From: Wyeomyia smithii
Lineage: Eukaryota > Arthropoda > Insecta > Diptera > Culicidae
Length of the DNA: 64,000 nt
Direction of reading: 5' to 3'
Assembly: GCF_029784165.1 (NCBI RefSeq)
Contig: NC_073696.1
Coordinates: 262,056,494-262,120,493, forward strand
Shown: in pieces, positions 36,042 to 48,300 of the stretch
Layout of the letters: each line of letters opens with the position of its first letter
How positions within the stretch are numbered: the stretch's first letter is position 1
Made by a program: the position numbers and the translations under genes
The notes under the pieces: model-generated
Seen by the model: the letters and a program-made list of their open reading frames with translations, nothing else
What the model was told of the DNA's origin: nothing
The model's database searches: none

Positions 36042-36331
36042 GTTAGTGGATTCTTGAGATCCTCGTCGCTAAAATAATATGTCCAAAGGTTTTAATGAAC
36101 TTAAGAGTTTTAGAACATCAATTTATATTCGAGGTTGGACAAAGAATAATCAAATTTTCCACTCTGATGTCAAGGACAACTTTTCACTGGTTGCCTTGAT
36201 ATAACAATCACTAAAGACTAGTATTTTTTTACTTCAAAATTTTTGAAGAGCTTGCCCCCCCCCCTATTTGAAATTCTGGCTACGCCCATGGTACCAGAAC
36301 CCCTGCTACCAGAATTGATGAGGGATAGATA

Positions 36332-36642
36332 CACTGGCGTAGCGTGAGGGGGCGGTCCGCCGTGAGGAAAATGTTCATACCTGTCACCTTCGAAAGGGTG
36401 ACATCCGTGAGATTAATTATCATTTAGGTGGAAGTCGAGATGAAACTCTCGAAAATTATATAAATTTGCTCCTAAGAGTAAAACCTCAACCAATTTTTCA
36501 AAAATGGGTAGATTCAGTGCAATTGAAAGCGAACGTGTCAACTATCACAATTTTTGATAACAATATGATTTCACTGCAACCTGGGGGGGGGTGACACCCA
36601 AATTTTCCGCCCTGAGTGTCACCCGGTCACGCTACGCCACTG
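36332..36642. mobile_element. Short hAT-like MITE
   Basis: 311 bp with ends CACTGGCGTAGCGTGA and, inverted, CAGTGGCGTAGCGTGA. Flanking octamers GATAGATA (36324-36331) and GCTAGATG (36643-36650) agree at 6 of 8 positions, consistent with an old 8-bp duplication. The interior is non-coding. Confidence 0.65.
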
Positions 36643-36775
36643 GCTAGATGAATAATTTGAGTAATTTAACAGCTACACCAGTCACTTGTTTTTACATGGC
36701 ATAACTTTGCCGTTCTGATTTAATTTTCTTGATGATACCAATAATTTTTGAAAGTTCCTTCTATGTTCGTCAGCC

Positions 36776-36843
36776 GTGTCTTCATCGGGGGGATGACATC
36801 ATGTTGAAAGAGATAGCATGATGTCATCCCCCGATGAAGACAC
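36776..36843. repeat. Near-perfect hairpin, 27-bp stem
   Basis: The left arm 36776-36803 (GTGTCTTCATCGG...ATG) and the right arm 36817-36843 are complementary except for one extra G in the left arm. The loop is 13 nt. I see no flanking duplication. It could be a tiny foldback element or a structured RNA. Confidence 0.8.
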
Positions 36844-36873
36844 GAAATTAACAACTTACTATGAACTTTTCTT

Positions 36874-37215
36874 TATCCAGCTTTTTACGCACCATAATGG
36901 CGGGTGCTATAATGCGTATTCGTAATTTGCGAACCTCTCTGCTTACGTCAGTTTCGTTATTTTTGGAGTTATGGTAACACTAATGTTGCCAGATTTGTTT
37001 TTCTTGTGAAAAACATGAAAAGTCAAACTGACGTAAGCAGAGTTGTCAAAAGAGAAGGTAACATATTACGAATATTTCATTATCCAGCTTTTTACGCACC
37101 ATAATGGCGGGTGCTATATTGCGTGTTTGTAATTTGCGAACCTCTCTGCTTACGTCAGTTTTGTGATTTCTGGAGTTTTGGCAACACTAATGTTGACAGA
37201 TTTATTGTTTTTCTT
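36874..37215. repeat. Foldback repeat family, two left-type copies
   Basis: Copies at 36874-37073 and 37081-37215 share 'CCAGCTTTTTACGCACCATA', 'TAATTTGCGAACCTCTCTGC', 'TTACGTCAGTTT' and 'AACACTAATGTTG'. The first copy also carries the inverted partner 'AAACTGACGTAAGCAGAG'. The second copy is cut at about 37215 and its other half reappears at about 40100. Confidence 0.65.
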
Positions 37216-37914
37216 GCGCAGTACATACACAGAAAAATAAAACTACCCAAATATGCGTATTTTTGACGCAAATCAGCACATTTGTGCGGGAAGGTACTTT
37301 TAGGTACAAGTGATTTACCTATTTTGACGTGGGACTACGTCTTTGTTTACTATACTGAGATGCATTCTGTAAAATTGGAAATGAAACTGGCAAATGTTGC
37401 ATCAGATTTCAAACGTTAATAGCAGCATAACCACATGATGGATAGCAATAACCAATATGTTGTTGGATAGATAAAATGTGTAACAATTTTATAAAACGCT
37501 AGTTATCATTATTACTTCACTGCTCAACAGTGAAAATTGATAAAAAGTTACAGGGAAACTTACGCGAGCAATGAACCAATTACATGCGAGCATCCCTAGC
37601 ACAGACGACGTGAATGGACACCATCCGTTCCCCGTGATATTCTCTGTATCAATATCGATATAAAAATTGACAGAATCTCCCCGTCCCAATAGGTCAATTC
37701 ATTTTTGCTTCCATGAGCTTAGACTAAAATGATGTCTCGAAGGTAAAAGTTTTCCGAAAAGTTTAAAAAAATCCCCATTATTGAACAATTTTTAAACCTA
37801 AACCATAAACCTTCCAAAACCTCATAAAAACTGATGTCTTGAAAGAAAACATGCCGGTAAAAGTAACAGTACCATTGGAGTAAAGAACCGCAGGTCTCTC
37901 GTCGTCTATGATTG

Positions 37915-38048
37915 CAGCGGTACTCTTCTATTCGTACATTTCAGCGGTACACTCCTATTCGTACTGCAGTGGTACTATTCATATTGCAGAAGTACACTTT
38001 GCAATCGAGGAAAAACTGGTACACTTTGCAATCGAGGAAAAACTGCAA
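37915..38048. repeat. Short tandem repeats
   Basis: A block of about 30 bp based on 'GCGGTAC...TCCTATTCGTAC' is repeated about three times. It is followed by an exact duplication of 'GTACACTTTGCAATCGAGG' plus 'AAAAACTG'. Confidence 0.75.
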
Positions 38049-38561
38049 TGCTGCTGTTGATGGTGATTGAAAGTTTATCTCATAAATATGATAACCATAA
38101 ACTATTCAACGAGAATTGTAAATTTTGCAACGGATATTTATTCAATTTTATCTTCGATATTCACTAAATAATCGTGACCGGATAGTATCGAAAGAGTAAA
38201 TTCCACATATAAACATTTATAAAAGAGTAGGAGCCTGCGAATGCTTGTGAATTTTTGGTTTATTAACTAAGATTCATTAAAATCTCCTTTTACATTTCAA
38301 AATGGTTAGATGATATATTATTATTCAAAGCTTTACCATAATGAAAGTATGTATATTAGCAGTCTTCGTAATACAGGGAATTCTAAGTAGTTGTAGGTGA
38401 ATGAAAAAAATTGTCAACCAAAAAAAAAATGGAATTGTTGATTGTTATGGTTTTTTGCTGGAACTTAATAATTTTGTTAGACATACCTTCTTATGTTTGC
38501 CAATTAATAAACCTTCGTAAGGGCGTCTATATTATTTTGAAAGTAAGAACCATATTATAGA

Positions 38562-38694
38562 CAGGCTTGCCAGATCTACGGATTTTTTCACTTCCACGGA
38601 AAAACATTTATATGGGAAATCCGTAGAAAAGAGGGGAAATCAGGGGAAATCCGTAGAATCTACGGATTTTACCGAAATAGTTCTGGCGACGCTG
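38562..38694. mobile_element. Tiny hAT MITE (133 bp)
   Basis: Ends are CAGGCTTGCCAGA and, inverted, CAGCGTCGCCAGA, with an exact 8-bp duplication ATTATAGA (38554-38561 and 38695-38702). 'CCGTAGA' motifs repeat inside. Confidence 0.88.
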
Positions 38695-40096
38695 ATTATA
38701 GATTTGATTTAATAAAAGTTAAATAAGACAAAACCATTTATTTAAATAACGTAAGTATTATTGGATTTTTCGAGGATATAGAGTTAATTCTGACTTTGAC
38801 GCATTACGAGAAATTCTTGGTGCTTTTTCAACAAGAATAACATGTAAGTGCCTTGTCAAATACATGTTGTTTGCACAAAAAATACTGCAGGCTAATACTA
38901 ATATCGCCAAATATATACGATATTCTTTCGAGTGCTGTTGAATACATTTCAAAAAATTGATTTCCACACGCAAAAGTTCAAGCTTTAATCATCCAGTGTG
39001 TCCTTTCAATTCGCACAGAATTTGCTCTGACTTCGCACAACCAATGCGTGATACGCATAACGCAAAAGTTGTACAAGGAATACATTGACAGAGATCAAAA
39101 TCAGAATATGTATCATATATACAAAAATCGTAATGTCTCGGTAAACTTCGGCTTCGGGCGAACGGATCAGTTTCGAGGCGCTCAAAAACCGTTCTTTACT
39201 TTCGCGAGCCGGTTGTATCAACGGCTCGTGCATCCTTAAAAATCGTCAGCAACCGAAACAGCCAATGGCGAGCCTTGTTGCCGCGGAAGTTATTGACGCT
39301 GGTGCCAGTAACGCAGAACCGAATGCATGTGAATGAAACCAGAGTCATAATCAAATGCAAAATGTTTTGGACTTATTTCATGTTTTTGTTCATTGTCAAT
39401 GATTGAATGATGTTTTCAAATGATCTGATTCATGAAAGTGAATCGATCAGACAATAATTTCTTCAATGGAGTCAGTACCCAACTTATCAGTATTGATTGC
39501 TGGTTGCACTGTTTTAACGATGCCAACCTTCTGAACATCGGCTGATGCTTTATAAGTGTAGTGGTTTGGAGCTGCGCAATACATTCAAAATACGCTAGAG
39601 CATCAAATGCGTTATGCCCAACGCACATGCGTTGTACTGGTTCCAATTTTAATCAGTAAATGCGCTAATTTCGCTCATAAATGATCTGGTTACGCACACT
39701 CCAACTTTTGCGTGCAGGGGAGGCTGAAAATAAAAATACGTACAGTCGCTGAGCAAACACCTTGATTATGTCTGCAAGCTCTGTATATTTTGTAACAAAA
39801 AATCCCCTAATTACAGTGTTAAGTCCCACGTCACCATTTCATACAACCCTAGGGCTGTATACCTTGTAGTATTTGAGTACCTACACGGAAGTCATCATTT
39901 AGGTAGAATTGAATACCTTGATTCATCAATATCAATATCAAAAACTCCATACAAATTTTTACCCAAAATTAGGTATTCGCATTTTCTTGATCTGTTCCGT
40001 TGTTTTCACCAATTTTTATGCGTATTATTTACCAAAACATTCAGGTTTACGGAAATTTACGTTGTTTTTACGTGTTCGCTTGGTAATATTTTCTTT

Positions 40097-40405
40097 GTGT
40101 GTCAAACTGATGTAAGCAGAGTTGTCAAAAGGGTAGGTAAAATATTACGAATTTTCCATTATAGCGTCCGCCATTATGACGCGTGGAAAGCTGGATAGCG
40201 TCCGCCATTGTGGCGCGTAAAAAGCTGGATGAATTGCCGACCATTTTGACAACTTTGCTTACATTAGTTTAAAGAATTCATGTTTACTGTTAAAGGAAAA
40301 ATATATCTGACAACATCTTTGTTGCCAACTCTTCAGATATCCCAAAACTGACGTAAGCAGAGGTTCTCGTATTTCGAGCGCGCATCATAGCGACCGCTAT
40401 TATTT
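40097..40405. repeat. Foldback repeat family, right-type copies
   Basis: It starts with 'GTCAAACTGATGTAAGCAGAG', the partner of the copy cut at 37215. Two near-identical blocks ending 'AAGCTGGAT' (about 40170 and 40203) follow, then another inverted end with 'AAAACTGACGTAAGCAGAGG' (about 40352). Confidence 0.6.
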
Positions 40406-40424
40406 ACTTTACTTTTATGGCACC

Positions 40425-42860
40425 CGACCGTTGAAATCCTATACCGAATCCAGAATACGCCTCCACAAAACTCGGTCTTGGGCTGCTCCTCTCCAGTCTC
40501 TCCTTACACTCGCTGCTCGGGCATCCTCATCGAAAGCACTCGAAGTCGTCGGCCTCTATCCGGTTCTCTGCTAAATATTATCTTTGCCGGTCGCTCATCC
40601 GTCATTCGTGCTACGTGGTTAGCCCACTGTAACCTGTCGTGTTTCATCAGTTTGACAATATCAGCGTGTTTGTATACTTCGTACAGCTCGTGATTCATGC
40701 GACTGCGCCACACCCCATTTTCAAGTTTGCCACCGAGTATTGATCGCAGGATTCTAAGCTCAAAAACTCCAATCGATCGTCGATCGGCCTTCTTCCACGG
40801 GACCTAAGCTGGCAACGCAATCCGTAATTAGCCCTATTCACTGCCGCAATCCTTCTATTTACCTCGCGGCTCACCTCATTGGCACATGTCACAAGAGAAC
40901 CAAGATAAACAAATTTATCGACCACTTCGAAAGAATCCCCATCCAACACCCGCAAAACTACCACGATCTCTGCCAGCCACCATGTACTTCGTTTTGGCAG
41001 TGAGTCCAATTCTCGTAGCTTCCCTTCTGAGAGCCGTAAAGGCCTTCTCAACAGCTCTATAGTTAACACCAATGATATTAATGTCGTCCGCGAAGTCCAG
41101 AAGCATGTGAGACTTGACAATGACGATGGTGCCGCTCCTCTGCACACCTGCCCTTCGTATTGCATTTTCTAAAGCTATGTTGAACAGCAAGTTCAAGACC
41201 ATTCACCCGCTGTCGTGACGGTTGATGTGAAACCGTCAAACCTCGAACGTAACAGTTAATTATTTTGTTGGAAAATCATGTTTAGGCATAATTTGCCACG
41301 GCTCGTTGTGTGCCGCCTTGAAGTATATAAACAGATTGCCTGTCTGCAAGTTGTGTTCTCGAAACTTGTCGAGGATCTGTCTCAAGGTGAACATCTGGTC
41401 TGTTGTAGATCGTCCCACTCGAAAACCGCATAAGTATTCTCCAACAAAGGCTTCCTGCAACGGCCTCAGTCACTGGAACAGGATACGGGAGTTTTACAAG
41501 CGGAATTGAAGCGGGTTATGAGTCCATCCAACCAGTCAGTAGGTAGTTGTTTCTCAGACCATCCCCCTAGGATAATCTGGCGAATTGCACTACACAGCCA
41601 CTTGCTCCTGACTTTGAAAAGTTCGGCCAGTAAGCCGTCTTTCCCATTGGTTTTGTGGTTCTTCTGCTGTTTGCAAGCATTCTTCGCCTCGTCGAATGTT
41701 TGTGGGTCAACAGCTTGTCCGTCATCCCCAATTTCTATCCTGTTTCCCTCAACGACTATCCTACCTTCCTCACCGTTCAACACCACTTCAAAATGTTGCT
41801 CCCAACGCCTGGCCACCTGCGATTTACCGGTAATCATGTTCCCCTCCCTGCCATTATACATGGCAGGTACTGGCACGGTCCGGTTCCTGATTCCATTATT
41901 CGTTCTATAGAAGGACGCGATTGTAGTGCTCACGTTTCTTACGGCAGTGTAGCCTCTTTTCAGCAGCTCTTGCCTCTAGGTATTTCTCTCGCATCTGACG
42001 CGTCACACGATTATCGAATTATCGAATATTATCTTGCCACCACGAGATAGTGATCCGAGTTGATATTAGGCCCTTGAAGGAATCGCACATCTATGACGTC
42101 TGGAAAGTGCCAGCCGTCGATCAGTATGTGGTTGATCTTGGAGCAGGCCTCTCCATTGGGATGTCTCCAGGTGTGCTTCCGAATATTCAGATGTGAAAAA
42201 TGGGTACTACAGATGACCATCCCTCTGGCCGTGGCGAAGTTCACTAACCTCAAGCCGTTGTCGTTGGTGGTAAAATGAGGGCTTTCCCTACCAATAATAG
42301 GACGAAAGAATTCCTCTTGTCCGACTGGTGCATTCATATCTTTGATGACGATTTTTATGTCGTTTATGTCGTGTTTTACTCTCCATACGTTTTCTCAAAG
42401 AGCTTATAGAACTCCATCCTTGGGTCGTCCGTTTTAAAGTTTGTCGACGCGCACACTTTGATGAGGTATTAACTGAACAATCTCTCTTTGATCCCTAATA
42501 CGCATAGACGCTCATTAAAAGACCTAATGATACTCTTCATTCCATTAGCTAGTAGCACGAAACCGACGACGCACCGTTTTGCTCCGTCGCCGCCACTGTA
42601 GTAGATGTGGTACTTGAAAGAAGTGCCCGCGGTCGGATCAACCGACCGAAATTCACGTTCTCCGGTTTTAGGTCAACGCAGCTCTTGTATGGCTGCTACC
42701 ACCACTTTTGCCATCGGTAGCTCTCCGGCCAGGATGCCCACGCATGCCGGTTCGAGCAGAGTCCTAACATTCCAAGTGCCAAGTTTCCAATCGTTGTCCT
42801 TTCTCGTTTGTCTAGGTCTATACCGATAGTCCCGATTATCTGGATTGTTCGTAGTATGTT
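40425..42860 (-). mobile_element. RTE-like LINE, decayed, endonuclease to C-terminus
   Basis: In minus-strand order it contains: the endonuclease (about 42030-42860) with 'VGILAGELPMAKVVVAAIQE' near the start and 'DHYLVVAR' at the end, the linker and RT fingers (41466-41933, 'NHKTNGKDGLLAELFKV'), 'YLCGFRVGRSTTDQMFTLRQ' (41260-41460), the RT active site 'LDFADDINIIGV' (about 41.1 kb), 'VVDKFVYLGSLVTCANEVSR' and a C-terminal 'MNHELYEVYKHADIV' segment (40504-40713). The 3' end near 40425 has a TTTAC-type simple repeat. Each block is in a different frame, so it is dead. Confidence 0.8.
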
Positions 42861-42864
42861 TACT

Positions 42865-43748
42865 TTAGCATCCTGGTTTACTAGGACTACGATGTTTAGT
42901 CTCGCGACGAGACTGGTTGCTCGTATCCCTGTCGGGCCCGACTGCCGTTATGGTGCGTGAAAAGCTGGATGCACTTTCACAAAAGTTTGGTTTCGACTTC
43001 CACTCCAGCCCAACGACGATTTGACTGCCCGTTTTGTATATGGGACTCAAAATACCTTCCATCCAATCCTCTAGTACTCGTTCTTCCTCATAAATCTTTG
43101 TGATCCCCGTGCACGGCTCTAAACAGTGTTTCTCCACCGTATTTTAGCAGCTCGCTGGGAAATTGGTCCACTCCAGCAGCTTTATTGTTTTCCAACCGAA
43201 CAGTCTCCTCCTCCACCTCCAGGAGATCAGTGGCAGATATCCTGTTGTCTTCTGCTCGTGCATCAAGATCAGCCATACCATCCCCACACTCTACTTCATC
43301 GCCGTTCATATGCTCATCGAAGTACTGCCTACACCTTGCGATCACCTCACACTCATCCGTAAGGAGGTTGCCGTCCAAGCTTCTGCACATGTCGGCTTGC
43401 GGCACGTAGCCTATGCGGGAGCTGTTTAGCTTCTCATAGAACTTCCGAGTGTCGTTAGCTTGGTACAGTTCTTTTTCCTCAGGAGAACTGAATTTTGGCT
43501 GTTTCGTACTCGTCTGTATCGTTCCTCGTTTGATTTCGTACGGTGTTGCAGCATTCTCGCTCGTACTGCGTTCTTCTCCTCGATTGTTTGCGTTCGCCGT
43601 CAAACCAATAATTGCTATGGTTCGGAGTTCTTGTACTTAGTAGCACTATAGCAGTCCTCCTTATGGCGGATCGAATCCTGCTCCAGCTATTTTCAAGAAT
43701 AGCTGCTGTCGGCTGCTGCACGTATTCGTGGTCGATTTGGTTCTTCAC
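42865..43748 (-). mobile_element. Second RTE-like LINE fragment
   Basis: Minus strand: 43479-43748 is the linker region ('RSAIRRTAIVLLSTRTPN'), 43088-43603 holds 'NDTRKFYEKLNSSRIGYVPQ' and the RT entry 'LENNKAAGVDQFPSELLKYG', and 42865-43137 the piece with 'DWMEGILSPIYKTG'. It breaks off there and abuts the neighbouring LINE through a piece of the foldback repeat (about 42940-42975, 'GGTGCGTGAAAAGCTGGATG'). Confidence 0.75.
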
Positions 43749-45335
43749 TTGTAAGTCAGGTGATTTCCAGGTGGCTTTGTGGATGTCTTCGCGAACACTG
43801 GGTCGGCGCCCTCCAACAGAAAACTCCTACTACCACTTTCCATTCGGATGGTTTTTGAAAATATGATGGTTTATATCTTGGTTTAAAGATTTTATTTCTT
43901 TTTCGTTTGTTTTTGTTCCATAAATAATTGTATTTTTTTCGTTTTCGTGTTTTTTTACTCTCACTTTTCATTTAATATATATATTTATAATGTAATAAAT
44001 GACTAAATGTTCCTTTTTTTTCTCTTTTCTGTCCATTTCCGTCCTGTCTGTTCGCATGCAACGTTTGCTTCATTCGAATATACAACGTATTTTTCCTATA
44101 TCCTTATCCTATGCTGTTGTCGATTTTGTGTCTGTTTTCGGTTCAAAGAACTCGCCGCAGGTGATAATAATAATAATAATAAGATTATGTACACAATTGA
44201 AAATTTTCTCTCTGTCTGCTAGCTAGCGTTATAGTTTAAATAAGTTTTCCACTATGTTGTTTCTGTTATACATCTTTAAGTCTTTTTTGGGTGTTTTGTT
44301 AGGGTGAGAGGGGGTGCTAATAATAGTTGAAAATAAGTCTAGGCGCGTATAAAGGTTTCTACCTGCGAAATGAATTTAGAGGTATTTTTTTTTTCAAATG
44401 TATTGTGATTCTTTTTTCTTATAGAACAAGCCACAGTTTCCAGTCTATTGTGAACAGTACTTTTTTATATATGTAGAGTTATTATATGTCGCAATGAAAA
44501 TTTTTTATTTGAAACAAAAGTGCGATCGTGCATAAACTGTGCTACAATCGAATTTCGAATTTTGGTTTTATAAATTTTAGGTTCGCAATAGGAAAAAAAA
44601 TGGATTACTATTATAATAAAAATAATGGTAATTAATAAAAGTAAATTGGGCACAGTCAAACACAATCACATGTAAAAGCAATTGCAATTTAAAATTTATT
44701 CAGTCAGCAGCTGTCCATAGAAACTAGGGAGTGAAATCGGTAATTTTTATTGCTTCTTGGTGTTGTTTGTCATTTATAATATATTGTGTTTATTCCGGCT
44801 CATGTGATTGGCATGTTGTTTGAAGCGCGTAACGAGTCATGTTACTTAAGGAGAAGCAAAGATGTGCAAGAGAGACTACACTTTCAACACCAAATGGGTA
44901 ATCATTATTGATGTCTATTTATTTTTCGACATAGATAACTAAAGAGCAAGTACCTTAAATATTTAACATCGGAAAGCTTGTCGTTACTAACAAAACCTAA
45001 GCGAAACTCGATTTTTTGGGTCGTTTTGTTTTCGTTTTTCTCTGCCTACCCTTGTTCACAAAAATGTAAATGTTCATCACATCTAAGCAGTATATGCACC
45101 GCATGCAAACTGTACAGTGCACCATATAAAGCAACATTAGTTATTGGAAATACAATTTTGTCTATATAGTGCGAGAAACCCCGCACGTTAATACAAAGCA
45201 GAAGTCTTACCAGAATCACAACGGCAACTTCTTCTTCGACAGCAAGATAGCGAGTGCCTCTTACACGACGATAGCAGAAACAGTTCAATCCAAAAATGTG
45301 TATCTTGATCACATGACCAGAATCTGTAGCCCTAC
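43749..45335. other. AT-rich region 3' of hep (probable 3' UTR)
   Basis: There are no credible frames. It includes an (ATA)n tract near 44166-44181 and several AATAAA motifs on the minus strand (plus complement TTTATT, for example near 43887, 44746 and 44921), any of which could end the hep transcript. Confidence 0.4.
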
Positions 45336-48300
45336 TCATTGGTCTATGGTACGATAGGGTCGACGATGCGGCTCTGGAGTATAGTGCATTCGGGTTCTAA
45401 CGTGCTGCGGTGAACCGGGCACACTTTCGGAGCCTCGTCGCGGTGGCAGCGGCGGAGACGGGGAAGTAGAAGTAAACCTGAAAGTTTGCGATTGTTATGC
45501 GACTGGTTTAGAAGGTAATTCAAAGACATTACTTACCGATGATTGAGTATCGGTGACCCTGTTTGGCCGAGCTTTTCCAATTTTCGATGCAGTAAGAGCG
45601 GAGATTGACCTCTGTTAAATCTAAAAATAAAAAAGATGCCAGTTATGAAGTTTCAGTAGGAGGAAATCGCTCTAGTTTACCTTGGAGGAGGATCCGGACT
45701 TCTATGCCGCCTGTCGCTGCTCAGCATATGCACGGCAGCCGTTGGGGGAATGGCAGACGGAATACCACTCGAGGAACTACCGAACGGATTGGAAGAACTC
45801 GCACTGAAATTGTTCATAGGTGCCATTGTTGTTCCGTTGCTGGCAGTGAATAGGTACTGTTGCTGTTGCAGCTGCTGCTGCTGGAGCAGCTGATTCTGTA
45901 GGTGCTTTCCCTTTGGTCGTTTCTCACCGGACGAGGCCAGATTTAGTTTCACAAATGAAGCGAATCGTCTCTTGGCGAGATCTGTAATTGAGTTGAACCA
46001 TCCTGCTTGTGTGAGGCGTTTGGTCGAGGTCAATTGCAACATAAAAACACACACACACACGCGCGTGGTGGGTGTGCAATATCAAACCAGTATGTGTAGG
46101 CGAGGAGGCGGGTGGGAGCAAGTGAATTTTATACAAATAGGAAGAACAGTGTGGCAGGATATGGATACGGGAAACAAAAGCAGTGGCACAGTGAAAACAA
46201 TGGAACAGAAGACATACGTTAACGAAAATGAATAACTAATGTGAAGCGACTGCGCTATCTGCTAAACTTATTCTAGTCGGCCACTCACCTGTATCTTCCT
46301 TAATGTTATCGCCGTGGCTTATGCCACTCTGCATAGCTAATCCTGTGCTTCCGTATTCCGGTAACGTTTGACGTCCGTAGAGCTGGTGATGATTTTGGTA
46401 AAATCCTCCCTCTGGGTAACCTAAATCGCTACCCGCACGGCTTTCTCGTTGACTAGGGCCACTTCCATGTTGACTTTTGGTTCGACTGAATGTATTGAAG
46501 AGATTTCCAATTTTATGCTTTGGACTGCCAGTATTGTGGGGTTGATATTGGAAGGTCGGAATATTGCTTGCTTCAGGTGGCACCATATGCTGATAGCCGA
46601 TGTAGGCTTCATTGTGAAGAACGGGATTTATCGCGTGATGCACGGTTTTATGTGACGGTAGAGGACTACACTTAATTGGTATGCCGCTAGGTTGTTGTGC
46701 TTGCTGATAGAACGGGTTAGTCAAGTGTAGCTCCTGTTGTTGCTGTTTGTTTTCTCTCAGCTGATTCTGCTGGTGGTAGAATCGTTGAAGAACTGAAACA
46801 AGTAAAATTGATTAGCAACATTTCGGCCTCTTACAATTTCGAATTACCTATGGGACTAGTATTTCCTTGCAGGTGCTTATACTGCTGGTCGTCGTTTAGG
46901 TCGATCATCTTTCGGTTGAGTAAAAGAGGCGACGCTGGGTTACTGAAACCGGGTCGATTGCCGTTCAACATTGAAACTCCACCACCTCCGTCCTCGCCGG
47001 GCAGCGGTGGTTTGTACGATTTCTGTTCGGACTTGCGGTGCGAAAAAGGCGAGGTGGTCAAATTTTTCAATATGCTCTGCCCTAGACTGCTCAACGTCGA
47101 TTCCTTCTTCGGGCTGCCATAAGCTAATAGTTCGGGGCCCGAATCGTTCGCTCTCCGGGAGAAGAATGGCGATTGTTTGTACTTTCGAGTTCCGTCCGGA
47201 GTGGCGTTGCTAAAGTTGCTACTATTACTAACTATCGCACTTTTTGGTTGTAGTTTAAGATAGTGAGCCTGAGGTGTTTGCATTTGTGCCTGTTGCTGCG
47301 CTTGCAGGTGATGTCCAGGTGAGGGTGAGCGCATATAGTTGTAGGGTAGTGTGGAAGACGAGGTAGTTGATGCTGCCGGTGTCAAGCTGATACTATTGAG
47401 TTTCATTTGAAGTGTCTGCTGTGAATCGAGGCCGGAGTTCTGCGGTTCATATGACTGATTACTGATGCTAATGCTGCTGCTGCTAGTGTTGGTATGATTT
47501 GGCATATTGTTTGACTTGACCGGAATTGACGACGCAATTACGGTTTGCTTTTGCTGGCTTGACTGTGCCTGAACTGCTTCCGTCAGACTTTCGAAGGGTG
47601 TCGGTACTCTGCGGAAACACGGTAAAATAATTTGGTTAGGTTTCAGTATATTTGCGTAAGAAATGATGAGTAGATATAAGTAATTAACTAACATCAAAAC
47701 AACCAATCCAAATTGTTAGTTTCATGCATCGATCACAAAACGATTGTATGTTAAATCAACGAAACTACGTAAGTTACTATCACTAGACATTAAAAATGGA
47801 TATTAAATTATACTTACTGATTAGAACTTAAAAATACTAAAGAAATAGTTACCTACAAATAAAAAAAATGTCAAAAATCTGTCGGTGCGCTGAGAATAAC
47901 AGTTGGAGAGCTAACATAATGCAAATGCGTCAAAGATTGAGAAATAGTAAAGAAGAAGAGAGAGAGAGCAGAACCAAACTGCGATGTTGCAAGCGCTTAT
48001 AAGAATGTTACAGCAGACTGGAAAACCGCAAAATCATCTTCTCTAACTACTACTTTTTGGTTGTCAAGAGTCATATGGAAATAGCACCAAATTAAAATGA
48101 ACAACGTCAATTGTATCACAACAAAAGTGTTAATAATGTCAAAACTGACAAAAGAAAGAATGTCAAATTATCCATGTTCAAAATATCAAAATTTCATAAA
48201 ATGATCAATCAATGTTTAAAATATATCAACACTGTTCACATGAAACGAACCGAAATTCACAAATCATTACGTTGAAGGGTTTTGAGTACTAGTCGTTAGG

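Larger units (their letters stand above)
34851..36290 (+). mobile_element. hAT element carrying a reversed Ty3-type gag fragment
   Basis: The ends are CATAGGCGTAGCCAGA and, inverted, CATGGGCGTAGCCAGA, with an exact 8-bp duplication GTACCAGA (34843-34850 and 36291-36298). Poly-G/C tracts follow each end, as in many hAT families. Inside is a plus-strand hAT transposase 3' portion and, immediately after it and inverted, a gag fragment of another element. Total 1440 bp. Confidence 0.88.
37216..40096. other. Insertion of about 2.9 kb between halves of a foldback repeat; no recognised gene
   Basis: Related inverted blocks 'GACGTGGGACT' (near 37325) and 'AAGTCCCACGTC' (near 39820) lie toward each end. 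The interior holds short tandem repeats (37915-38048), one hAT MITE (38562-38694) and two adjacent minus-strand frames (39006-39233 and 38758-38973), each with one hydrophobic stretch, which I do not recognise. Either a large non-autonomous element or old genomic sequence caught between repeats. Confidence 0.35.

Noticed and set aside
39048..39239. 63-codon plus-strand frame
   Set aside because: Antisense to another uncharacterised frame; no support for either strand beyond openness.
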